A DNA stretch of 64,000 bases, from NCBI RefSeq assembly GCF_051020515.1, contig NZ_CP194857.1, forward strand, positions 434,001-498,000. The letters are read 5' to 3'. Origin of the DNA: CALKWS01 sp051020515 (lineage in GTDB: Bacteria > Actinomycetota > Actinomycetes > Actinomycetales > Beutenbergiaceae). Below the pieces are notes generated by a model that did not search any database, was not told where the DNA came from, and worked only from the letters and a program-made list of their open reading frames with translations. Both the position numbers and the translations under genes were made by a program. This document shows positions 54,294 to 62,671 of this stretch, in pieces. Numbering within the stretch: position 1 is the stretch's first letter; every line of letters starts with the position of its first letter.

Positions 54294-55625
54294 ATGAGCA
54301 CCTCCCTCGACCCCGGCGCCCTGCCCCCCAAGGCACTGGACACCACCGCCGAACACCCCTGGCCGGTGCGGGTGCTGTCGACCAAGATCGCCGAGTACGT
54401 CAATCGGATGGCGCCGGTGTGGGTCGAGGGTCAGATCGTCCAGCTGAACAAGCACAATTCCTCCGCCACCGCCTACCTGACGTTGCGGGACACCGATGTG
54501 GACATGTCCCTGAACGTGACCATGCTCAAGCGCTTGCTCGCCTCCGTCGCCGCCCCGGTGGCCGAAGGTGCGCACGTGGTGGTGCACGCCAAGCCGAACT
54601 TCTGGATCAAGAAGGGCACGCTCAGCCTGCGGGCCCAGGACATCCGCGCCATCGGGGTCGGAGAACTGCTCGCCAGGATCGAGCACCTGAAGAAGATTCT
54701 GGCCGCTGAGGGGCTCTTCGATGCCGAGCGCAAGCACCCGCTGCCGTTCCTGCCGGCGCGCATCGGACTGATCTGCGGACGCGATGCCAAGGCCAAGCAC
54801 GACGTGCTCGTCAACGCCCGCGCCCGGTGGGAGCATGTGCGCTTCGAGATCCGCGAGGTCGCGGTGCAGGGCCCCAACTGCGTACCCGAGGTCAGCGCAG
54901 CGGTTGCCGAACTCGACGCTCGTGAGGACGTCGACGTGATCATCATCGCCCGCGGTGGGGGGTCCGTGGAGGACCTGCTGCCCTTCTCCAACGAGTCCCT
55001 GGTGCGCGCGGTCGGGGCGGCCACCACGCCGGTAGTTTCGGCCATCGGGCACGAGACCGACACCCCGTTGCTGGACCTGATCGCCGACTACCGCGCCTCC
55101 ACCCCCACTGCGGCGGCCAAGCGCGTGGTGCCGGACGTGGCTGCCGAACTCTCCCGGATCGACGACGCTCGCGAGCAGATGCGGCGCTGTCTGGCCCAAC
55201 GCCTGGACAACGAGAGCGCACACCTGACCAATATCCGGGCCCGCCCGGTGCTGGCTGACCCCACCTCGATCATTACCCCCCGCATGGAGGGCCTGCAGCG
55301 TGCGCGACGCGACGCCCGCCAGGCCATCCGGCATGCGCTTGCCCAGGCCCAAGCGGACCTGCACACCGCCCGGGCGAGCCTGCGCGCGCTCTCCCCCCAG
55401 TCCACCCTGAATCGCGGATACGCAGTCCTTCGGACCAGCAGCGGCCAGGTTGTCCGCGATGCCGGGGCCGTCGAGGTCGGGCAGGACCTGCACGCCCAGG
55501 TGGCCAGCGGGGCACTGCACCTGGACGTGACGGCGATCGAGGAGACGACGAGCGGCCAAGTGGCCGTGACCGCAGAACCCACCGAGAACGCCGGCGCCTC
55601 GCTGGCGCCGGCGGACTCACACTGA
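54294..55625 (+). CDS. xseA: exodeoxyribonuclease VII large subunit
   Basis: A protein of 443 residues. The N-terminal OB fold has VNRMAPVWVEGQIVQLNKH and ATAYLTLRDTDVDMSLNVTM. The catalytic part has LPARIGLICGRDAKAKHD, PEVSAAVAELDAREDVDVII, ARGGGSVEDLLPFSNESLVR, SAIGHETDTPLLDLIADYRA and the C-terminal coiled coil before TLNRGYAVLR. It cuts single-stranded DNA with the small subunit. The ATG at 54294 opens MSTSLDPGALPP. Confidence 0.97.
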   Translation: MSTSLDPGALPPKALDTTAEHPWPVRVLSTKIAEYVNRMAPVWVEGQIVQLNKHNSSATAYLTLRDTDVDMSLNVTMLKRLLASVAAPVAEGAHVVVHAKPNFWIKKGTLSLRAQDIRAIGVGELLARIEHLKKILAAEGLFDAERKHPLPFLPARIGLICGRDAKAKHDVLVNARARWEHVRFEIREVAVQGPNCVPEVSAAVAELDAREDVDVIIIARGGGSVEDLLPFSNESLVRAVGAATTPVVSAIGHETDTPLLDLIADYRASTPTAAAKRVVPDVAAELSRIDDAREQMRRCLAQRLDNESAHLTNIRARPVLADPTSIITPRMEGLQRARRDARQAIRHALAQAQADLHTARASLRALSPQSTLNRGYAVLRTSSGQVVRDAGAVEVGQDLHAQVASGALHLDVTAIEETTSGQVAVTAEPTENAGASLAPADSH

Positions 55626-55653
55626 CCCCGCACCGACCTGATTGGATAGTGCC

Positions 55654-55941
55654 GTGACCGATCCCAGCCAACGTCCCGACGTCAACACCCTGTCCTACGA
55701 GCAGGCCCGCGATGAACTCATCCAGGTGGTAGCCAGCCTGGAGAACGGCTCGGCCTCCCTGGAGGACTCCTTGGCGCTGTGGGAGCGGGGCGAGGCGTTG
55801 GCCGACCGGTGCCAGGGTTGGCTGGATGCGGCCAAGGAGCGACTGGCTGCCGCCAGCGCGGACCACGCCGCCGAACCCGACGCGAACGGAACCGACGCGG
55901 ACCAAGCGTCCGCCCCAGTGGCTGATGAGGGCGATCAGTGA
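55654..55941 (+). CDS. xseB: exodeoxyribonuclease VII small subunit
   Basis: A protein of 95 residues. LSYEQARDELIQVVASLENG and SLEDSLALWERGEALADRCQ are the full helical hairpin of the small subunit. The tail is acidic and extended. The GTG at 55654 lies 29 bp after xseA, and its stop overlaps the kinase start (GTGA), so all four genes from xseA to the carbonic anhydrase may be one transcript. Confidence 0.95.
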   Translation: MTDPSQRPDVNTLSYEQARDELIQVVASLENGSASLEDSLALWERGEALADRCQGWLDAAKERLAAASADHAAEPDANGTDADQASAPVADEGDQ

Positions 55942-56908
55942 CCGCTGCCCCGGGCGCACTGGTGGTCGGTGAGGCACTGGTCGATGTGGTCAGGGACGCC
56001 GGTGGGCACGTGACCGAGCACCCCGGTGGATCACCGGCGAACGTCGCGATCGGCCTCTCCCGGTTGGGACGCCGGTGAGGCTGTCCACCTGGTTCGGCTC
56101 GGACGCACACGGAGATCTGGTGCGCGCCCACCTGACCGGCGCCGGGGTGGACCTGACCCGGGGCTCCGACGGTGCCGAGCGCACCTCCACGGCGCTGGCC
56201 CGGTTGGACTCGGACGGGGCGGCACAGTACACCTTCGACCTGGAGTGGCGGGTACCTGCCACCACGGTGGATGAGCACGTGCGGGTGCTGCACGCCGGGT
56301 CCATCGCCGCGACGCTGCCCCCTGGCGCGGACGAGGTGGCACGCCTCCTCAACGGCGGAGCCACCCATGCCACGATCAGTTACGACCCCAACGTCCGGCC
56401 CACCATCATGGGCGAGGTCGGGCCGGCCCGGGAGCGTATCGAGGCCCTGGTGGCCAGCGCCGATGTGGTCAAGGTCTCCGATGAGGACCTGACCTGGCTC
56501 TACCCCGAACAGGATCCGATCGCCTCCGCCCGGAACTGGGCGCACAGGGGGCCCGCACTGGTGGTGGTGACCCGTGGGGGTTCGGAGTCGGTGGGCCTGT
56601 GCGCCGCCGGGGAGGTGAGGGATCCCAGCCCCTTGGTGTCCGTGGTGGACACCGTCGGCGCCGGGGACTCCTACATGGCCGCCCTGCTCGATGCCCTCTG
56701 GCGGGCGGACCTGCTCGGCGCGTCCCGTCGACGCGCCCTGCACCGCATCGGTACCACCGGGTTGCGGGCCGCGATGACGCATGCCGCGGCAGCCGCCGCG
56801 CTCACCGTCAGCCGTGCCGGAGCCAACCCGCCCAGCCGCGACGAGTTGGAGCAGTCGCTCGCCCGCCACGGCACATCCACACCAGCACCACGAGCGGAGG
56901 ATGCATGA
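55938..56908 (+). CDS. PfkB-family carbohydrate kinase (fructokinase-like), one frame break
   Basis: About 323 residues after adding one base in the GGG run at 56066-56068. VVGEALVDVV and GGSPANVAIGLSRLG then, after repair, TPVRLSTWFGSDAHGDLVR; later ISYDPNVRP and the catalytic signature VDTVGAGDSYMAALL. It phosphorylates a furanose or ribose-type sugar, fructose most likely by likeness. It is coupled to xseB upstream and by ATGA to the carbonic anhydrase downstream. Confidence 0.88.
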
Positions 56909-57648
56909 GTCCCAAGGCACCCGTGAGCCCCGAAGCGGCCTGGCAGGCCCTGCGCGAGGGAAACGATCGATTCGTCGCAGGCACGATGACGCACCCCAGC
57001 CAGGGCGTGGACCACCGTCGTGAGGTCTCGGTCCGCCAACACCCGTTCGCGGTGATCTTCGGCTGCTCCGACTCCCGGGTCGGCGCCGAACTGATCTTCG
57101 ACCGCGGCCTCGGTGACCTGTTCGTGGTGCGCACCGCCGGGCACGTCGTGGACACCACCGTGATCGGGTCCATCGAGTACGGCGTTGACGTCCTGGGAGT
57201 GCCGCTGGTGGTGGTCCTGGGTCACGACCACTGCGGAGCCCTGCAGGCAGCGATCGACGCCCTCACCACGGGGAAGATGCCCGGCGGCTTCGTGCGCGCG
57301 GTGGTGGACCGGGTGATTCCCAGCCTGGTCATGCCCGGCCAGCAGGATCGGCACTCCCGCCCCGATACGCCACCGTCGGCCGCCGGCGACATGGGAACTG
57401 GGCACGCCGAGCCCGAGCCCGCCGCCCCATCCGGGGGGCACGAGGGGGCAGCACCGGTGGATGCCGCCCTGCAGCGCCAGATCCACATCCCCGACGACGA
57501 CGCCCTGCGCCGCCAGCATGTCCGCGCCACGGTGCAGATGCTGCGCACCTACTCCCTGAGTCTGGAGAACGCCATCGCCGAGGGCCGCTGCGCCGTCATC
57601 GGCGTGGAATACGACCTAGCCGATGGCCGGGCCCGCTTGGTCGATTAG
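56905..57648 (+). CDS. beta-class carbonic anhydrase
   Basis: A protein of 247 residues catalysing CO2/bicarbonate interconversion with zinc. GNDRFVAGTMTHPSQGVDH, then FGCSDSRVGAELIFDRGLGD with the C-S-D-S-R zinc/catalytic motif, VRTAGHVVDTTVIGSIEYGV and LVVVLGHDHCGALQAAIDAL with the H-x-x-C ligands. An added ~60-residue low-complexity insert (RPDTPPSAAGDMGTGHAEPE) precedes the C-terminal helices. Stop/start overlap with the kinase. Confidence 0.93.
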   Translation: MSPKAPVSPEAAWQALREGNDRFVAGTMTHPSQGVDHRREVSVRQHPFAVIFGCSDSRVGAELIFDRGLGDLFVVRTAGHVVDTTVIGSIEYGVDVLGVPLVVVLGHDHCGALQAAIDALTTGKMPGGFVRAVVDRVIPSLVMPGQQDRHSRPDTPPSAAGDMGTGHAEPEPAAPSGGHEGAAPVDAALQRQIHIPDDDALRRQHVRATVQMLRTYSLSLENAIAEGRCAVIGVEYDLADGRARLVD

Positions 57649-57704
57649 GCCCAATCCCGAATATCTCAGCAACTGTCGGGAATGCCCTTTCCATATTTGT
57701 TGTC

Positions 57705-57712
57705 AAACGGTT
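57705..57712 (+). promoter_or_regulatory. possible LacI/GalR-type operator core
   Basis: AAACGGTT fits the short core AAnCGnTT of LacI-family operators and lies ~105 bp before the sugar-binding-protein start. There is no LacI-family gene in the window, so support is weak. Confidence 0.25.
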
Positions 57713-57816
57713 ATGCCCGTATTCACCCCGCCGGTGCCCGGACAGGAGTATGCCTAGGGGTGCGCATGGGGGTGCAATCAGCCAGCATGCGCATCGACAC
57801 TAGCAAGGGAGCCGGA

Positions 57817-59169
57817 ATGAAACGAAGCGCAGCAGTCCGCCTGGCGGCGGTCGTGGCCGCCACGGGCCTACTCGCAGCCGGGTGCTTGAGCGACGACCCC
57901 GATGGAGGCAACGGCGGCAACGGGGGCGGGGGCACCGGCGACACAGGCAATGGTGATAACGGCAACGGTGCCAGCGGTGGACCGGTAGAGATCGTCGGTG
58001 CCTTCTCCGGGGAACAACAACAGGCCTTCGAAGCCGACCTGGAGATGGTGGCCGAGGAGCACGACCTCGACCTGGAGTTCAACTCCCTGGCCGACTTCGA
58101 CACCATCATCCGCACCCGCGTCGAGGGCGGGAACGTACCCGACATCGCGATCTTCCCCCAGCCCGGTCTGATGATGGACCTGGCCGGCGACGGTCACCTG
58201 ATCCCACTCTCCGAGGCTCTCGACCTCGACGCAGCGTCCGGGGACATGATCGACGGTCTGGTGGACACCGGCACCGCGGAGGACGGCACCACCTACGGCA
58301 TCCCCTACTCCATCAACGTCAAGTCACTGGTCTTCTACCCGATCCCCGAGTTCGACGACGCCGGCTACACCATCCCCGAATCGCACCAGGAACTGGTGGA
58401 ACTGAGCCAGCAGATGGTCGATGACGGTGTGACGCCCTGGTGCATCGGCATCGAGTCCGGACCCGACACCGGTTGGCCGGCAACGGACTGGCTGGAGGAG
58501 TACGTGCTCCGGGTGGGTGGACCGGATGTCTACGACCAGTGGGTGAACAATGAGATCCCCTTCGATGACCCCGTCGTCGTGGAAGCCGGTGAGGCATTCG
58601 GTGAGATCGCCCTGACCGAGGGCTTCGTGGTCGGTGGCCAGCAGGGCCTGACCGCCACGAACTTCGGTGACGCCGCAAACCCGCTGATCGCCGACGAGCC
58701 GGGCTGCATGATGCACCGCCAGGGCAACTTCATCACCAGTTTCTGGCCTCCGGAGATCCTGGAGAACCTCGATGAGGAGGTCGGCGTGTTCCTGCTGCCT
58801 CCCTATGAGGGCGGCTTCGATGGACAGCCCGTGCTGGGCGGCGGTGACTACATGGCGCTGCTGAGCGACAACCCCGACGCCGCAGCAGCCCTGGAGGCGA
58901 TCGCCGCGCCGTCATTCGGTGAGAACTCCGCCGCATCCGGTGGGTGGCTTTCCCCGAACGTCTCCTTCGACACCTCCTTCTACCCCAACGACCTGCTCCG
59001 CGAGCAGGCCGAACTGGCCGCTGACTCGGATGTGTTCCGCTTCGACGGTTCGGACCTGATGCCCGCCCAGGTGGGCACCGGGACGTTCTGGACCTCGATG
59101 GTCGACTGGCTCTCCGGGAGCGTGGAACTGGAGGAGGCTCTCAGCGAGATCGAGAACAGCTGGCCGTGA
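57817..59169 (+). CDS. sugar ABC transporter substrate-binding lipoprotein
   Basis: Extracellular lipoprotein of about 450 residues, family 1 (extracellular solute-binding). MKRSAAVRLAAVVAATGLLA ends in the lipobox AAGC. A Gly/Asn-rich linker (GGNGGNGGGGTGDTGNGDNG) is followed by VEIVGAFSGEQQQAFEADLE, PDIAIFPQPGLMMDLAGDG, TTYGIPYSINVKSLVFYP and, late, VGTGTFWTSMVDWLSGSVEL. GGGAG precedes the ATG at 57817. First gene of the importer; no ATPase gene is adjacent, so it probably uses a shared MsiK-like ATPase. Confidence 0.92.
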   Translation: MKRSAAVRLAAVVAATGLLAAGCLSDDPDGGNGGNGGGGTGDTGNGDNGNGASGGPVEIVGAFSGEQQQAFEADLEMVAEEHDLDLEFNSLADFDTIIRTRVEGGNVPDIAIFPQPGLMMDLAGDGHLIPLSEALDLDAASGDMIDGLVDTGTAEDGTTYGIPYSINVKSLVFYPIPEFDDAGYTIPESHQELVELSQQMVDDGVTPWCIGIESGPDTGWPATDWLEEYVLRVGGPDVYDQWVNNEIPFDDPVVVEAGEAFGEIALTEGFVVGGQQGLTATNFGDAANPLIADEPGCMMHRQGNFITSFWPPEILENLDEEVGVFLLPPYEGGFDGQPVLGGGDYMALLSDNPDAAAALEAIAAPSFGENSAASGGWLSPNVSFDTSFYPNDLLREQAELAADSDVFRFDGSDLMPAQVGTGTFWTSMVDWLSGSVELEEALSEIENSWP

Positions 59170-59239
59170 TTCTCCACGGCGGCCGGGCGGGCAGTGAAGC
59201 CTCGCCCGGCCGGCGTGCTCGCCTGGGAAAGGGCGCACC

Positions 59240-60219
59240 ATGATCAAAGTCATCAACGCCGTCCTTGCCATCGCCGGTGGCGTCGGAGCGGTGCTCATCC
59301 TCTTCTTCGTGTTCAACTGGCTCGTCGAGAAGCTACCCGAACGGTGGTCCAGCAGGCTCAAGCCGTGGGTGTTCGCCGGCCCGGCGATCGCTTTCATCGG
59401 ACTGTTCCTGCTCTACCCGGGTGTGCGCACGATCATTCTCAGTTTCGCCAACGCCCGCTCCACCGAGTGGATCGGGGTGCAGAACTACGTGGATCTGCTC
59501 ACCGAGTCCGCGTTCCAGCAGACCATGATCAACACCCTGCTGTGGATCCTGGTGGTGCCCACCGTGGCGGTGGTGATCGGGCTGCTGGTGGCGGTGCTCA
59601 CCGACCGGCTCGCCCCGCGCGGGGAGAAGGTCACCAAGTCACTGATCTTCCTGCCGATGGCGATCTCCATGGTCGGGGCCAGCACAATCTGGCGGTTCAT
59701 CTACGAGTTCCGACCCGGCGGAACCGAACAGATCGGGTTGCTGAACGCGCTGTGGACCGGCATCGGTGGGCAACCACAGGTCTGGCTGCAGATGCGGGAC
59801 TACCGGCTGAACAGTTTCCTGCTCATGATCATCCTGATCTGGTTGCAGACCGGGTTCGCGATGGTGCTGTTGTCCTCGGCGATCAAAGCGGTTCCGGAGG
59901 AAACGATCGAAGCGGCCCGCATTGACGGCGCAACCGAAGTACAGGCCTTCTTCCAAGTGGTGATCCCGCAGATCTGGGGCACGGTGATCACCGTATTCGT
60001 CACGATTCTGATCGCGGTCATGAAGATCTTCGACATCGTCTACGTGATGACGGGGGCCAGCACAATACCGACGTCGTGGCACGACGATTCTTCGCCGAAC
60101 TGTTCAATGTGGGTGATTACGGCAAGTCCGCGGCCATCGTGGTGCTGCTGATGATCGCGGTGATCCCGGTGATGATCTACCAGGTCCGGCAGTTCCGGAA
60201 GCAGGAGGCCATGGGATGA
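59240..60219 (+). CDS. sugar ABC transporter permease 1 (MalF/UgpA type), one frame break
   Basis: About 326 residues after adding one base in the GGGGG run 60052-60056; the repaired tail runs QHNTDVVARRFFAELFNVGD and ends YQVRQFRKQEAMG. The core has WVFAGPAIAFIGLFLLYPGV, and the EAA loop is AVPEETIEAARIDGATEVQA. Six or seven helices. ATGA overlap with permease 2 shows translational coupling. Confidence 0.9.
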
Positions 60220-61130
60220 GTACCTCGACCGTTCCTCCGGTAGCAGAAGCCGCCCCGACGGGCAGGTCCCGCCCCAGGTCGCGTCCCGAGCCGGGTGAGT
60301 CCAGAGCCAACTGGCCGGTCCGCATCACCCTGACGCTCGTCGTCGTCGGCTTCGTCATCCCCACTCTGGGTCTGCTGGTCACCTCCTTCCGCACCCGCGA
60401 GGATGCCACCAGCACCTCCTGGTGGGGAGCGATCCTGCGGTTCTGGGACAACGACTGGACGCTGAACTCCTATCGGGAGGTCCTGGATGCGGGCATGGGC
60501 AACGCCTTCATCAACTCCCTGGTGGTGACCATCCCGGCCACCATCATCCCCATCCTGATCGCGGCGATGGCGGCCTACGCCTTCACGTTCCTGCAGTTCC
60601 GGGGCCGGGATTGGCTGTTCGTCCTCGTGGTGGGCCTGCTCGTGGTGCCCAACCAGGTGGCGCTGATGCCACTGCTGCAGCTGTTCAACCAGTTCGGCCT
60701 GGTCGGGGAGTTCATCACGGTGTGGCTGGCCCACACCGGGTTCGGGATGCCGCTGGCGGTGTTCATCCTGCGCAACTACATGTCCACGTTGCCCAAGGCC
60801 GTGATCGAGTCGGCCAAGATCGACGGCGCCAGCCACTATCAGACGTTCTGGCGCCTGATCCTGCCGATGAGCGTGCCGGCGCTGGCCGCCTTCGCGATCT
60901 TCCAGTTCCTCTGGGTGTGGAACGACCTGCTGATCGCGGTGCTGTTCATCGGTTCGGGACGCAACGAGGTGGTCACCGTGGCGTTGCAGGGCCTCATCGG
61001 CCAGTACGGCCAGCGGTGGGACCTCCTCTCCTCCGGGGCGTTCATCTCGATGCTCGTCCCCGTGATCGTCTTCTTCGCCCTGCAGCGCTACTTCGTGCGC
61101 GGCATGACCGCGGGGGCGGTCAAGGGCTAG
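60216..61130 (+). CDS. sugar ABC transporter permease 2 (MalG/UgpE type)
   Basis: A protein of 304 residues with six helices. The N-terminal tail is proline/arginine rich; the first helix is ITLTLVVVGFVIPTLGLLVT. EAA loop LPKAVIESAKIDGASHYQTF, and the last helix DLLSSGAFISMLVPVIVFFA ends QRYFVRGMTAGAVKG. Together with permease 1 it forms the channel for the upstream binding protein. A strong hairpin follows its stop. Confidence 0.92.
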   Translation: MSTSTVPPVAEAAPTGRSRPRSRPEPGESRANWPVRITLTLVVVGFVIPTLGLLVTSFRTREDATSTSWWGAILRFWDNDWTLNSYREVLDAGMGNAFINSLVVTIPATIIPILIAAMAAYAFTFLQFRGRDWLFVLVVGLLVVPNQVALMPLLQLFNQFGLVGEFITVWLAHTGFGMPLAVFILRNYMSTLPKAVIESAKIDGASHYQTFWRLILPMSVPALAAFAIFQFLWVWNDLLIAVLFIGSGRNEVVTVALQGLIGQYGQRWDLLSSGAFISMLVPVIVFFALQRYFVRGMTAGAVKG

Positions 61131-61141
61131 GAGACGGCCCG

Positions 61142-61173
61142 GCCCGGGCACGGGAACTCTTCCCGGCCCGGGC
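61142..61173 (+). terminator. hairpin terminator after the sugar importer
   Basis: GCCCGGG and CGGGAA (61142-61156) pair with TTCCCG and CCCGGGC (61160-61173), separated by a 3-nt loop, giving about 13 bp of stem with a small bulge. A T-rich tail is missing, which is common in high-GC genomes. Confidence 0.6.
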
Positions 61174-61291
61174 CCGGGTTGTGCCCGACCGGACGCCCCG
61201 CCCCGGTTCCGGGGACGGCGGCGCACCGGCTTCGCAGGACCTGCGCGTCAAACCGCTGGCATCGCCGCTGCGCGGCTGGTACCAAGGACCA

Positions 61292-62644
61292 ATGGGTTCC
61301 CGCCGAAACCGCCGCATCGCCGCGGTCCGCCAACGCAGTATCCCCACGCCGAAGTCAGCGATCGTCGTTGGCGCCGGGATGGTCGGACTTGCCACCGCGT
61401 GGCACCTGCGCCGCGCCGGCCTGGACGTGACCGTGGTGGAGCAGGATCACGTAGCCGCCGGGGCGTCCTGGGGCAACGCCGGCTGGCTGACTCCTCCGAT
61501 CACCACCCCGTTACCCGAGCCCGCGATCCTACGTTCGGGACTCAAGGCGTTCATCTCCCCCAACTCCCCGGTCTACGTCCCGCCCCGGATCGACCCGGTG
61601 CTGATCCGGTTCCTGGCCGGCTTCCTACGCCGCTCCACCGCCGGGGCCTGGACCAGGGCCATGGGCCACTACATCCCGCTGAACCGGGAGTCACTGGCGG
61701 CGTTCGACGAGTTGACCGAGAACGGGGTGAGTGAACCCACCGTGGAGCCCGAGGCGTTCCTGGCCTGCTTCGCCCGTCCCGGCCAGCACAAACTGCTGAT
61801 GGAAGAGTTCGGCCAGATCCGTGCGGCCGGTCAGGACGTGGGCGCCGACCTGCTCGACGGCGACGCGGCGCGGGAGATCGTGCCGGCGCTGTCCGAGCAG
61901 GTGGTCGAGGCGATCCGGCTGCACGGGACACGCTTCATGAACCCGCCCGCTTTCCTGACCTCACTGGCGGCGGCGGTGCGCGCTCAGGGCACCACGGTGC
62001 ACGAAGGACGGCGGGTGATAGCCGCCGACGGCGGTGGGCCGGGTTCACCGGCCTCGGTCACCGTGGCGGACAACGTCCGTAGTGGCCAGACCCGCAGTGA
62101 GAGCCCCGCGCGCACCGGGGGGGAGGTCGAACGACTGGACGCCGACGTGGTGGTGCTGGCGACCGGGGCGTGGCTGCCGCAACTGTCCCGTGGCTTCGGG
62201 GTCCGCCAGGTGGTCCAAGCCGGACGGGGCTATTCCTTCACCGTGTCGGTTGACCCCGCGCCAACGGTGCCGGTGTACTTCCCGGCCCAGCGCGTGGCCT
62301 GCACCCCGCTGGGTGGACGGCTACGGGTGGCCGGAATGATGGAGTTCCAGCGCCCCGACGCCCCGTTGGACCCGCGCCGCATCAAGGCGATCGTCGGTGC
62401 CACCCGGCCGCTGTTGACCGGAGCGGACTTCGAGTCGCGCGAGGACGAGTGGGTCGGCTCCCGGCCGGTCACGCCTGATGGTCTGCCGCAGATCGGTCCG
62501 ACCGCCTCGCCCCGGGTGCACATCGCCGGTGGGCACGGGATGTGGGGTATCACGCTGGGGCCGTTGACCGGGCGGTTGCTCACCGAGGCGATCACCACCG
62601 GGCAGGTTCCCGAGCTGCTCGCCCCGTTCGACCCGCTGCGCTGA
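61292..62644 (+). CDS. FAD-dependent amino-acid/amine oxidase family (DadA-like)
   Basis: A protein of 450 residues. AIVVGAGMVGLATAWHLRRA is the FAD Rossmann motif; GASWGNAGWLTP next to it is a D-amino-acid dehydrogenase-like feature. Later VVLATGAWLPQLSRGFGVRQ and, near the C-terminus, GRPVTPDGLPQIG-like RPVTPDGLPQIGPTA with HIAGGHGMWGITLGP complete the DAO-type fold. Oxidises an unknown amine or amino acid. An unusual ~25-residue basic leader precedes the fold; a later start cannot be excluded. Confidence 0.88.
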   Translation: MGSRRNRRIAAVRQRSIPTPKSAIVVGAGMVGLATAWHLRRAGLDVTVVEQDHVAAGASWGNAGWLTPPITTPLPEPAILRSGLKAFISPNSPVYVPPRIDPVLIRFLAGFLRRSTAGAWTRAMGHYIPLNRESLAAFDELTENGVSEPTVEPEAFLACFARPGQHKLLMEEFGQIRAAGQDVGADLLDGDAAREIVPALSEQVVEAIRLHGTRFMNPPAFLTSLAAAVRAQGTTVHEGRRVIAADGGGPGSPASVTVADNVRSGQTRSESPARTGGEVERLDADVVVLATGAWLPQLSRGFGVRQVVQAGRGYSFTVSVDPAPTVPVYFPAQRVACTPLGGRLRVAGMMEFQRPDAPLDPRRIKAIVGATRPLLTGADFESREDEWVGSRPVTPDGLPQIGPTASPRVHIAGGHGMWGITLGPLTGRLLTEAITTGQVPELLAPFDPLR

Positions 62645-62652
62645 ACACGCCC

Positions 62653-62665
62653 GCGCCTTCGGCGC
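62653..62665. terminator. small hairpin between convergent genes
   Basis: GCGCCTTCGGCGC: a 5-bp stem with a TTC loop, in the 27-bp gap between the convergent FAD gene and murA. It could serve both directions. Confidence 0.4.
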
Positions 62666-62671
62666 AGGTAC

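Noticed and set aside
57655..57816. A clear -35/-10 promoter for the sugar importer
   Set aside because: A TTGTCA-like -35 exists but no matching -10 at the right distance.
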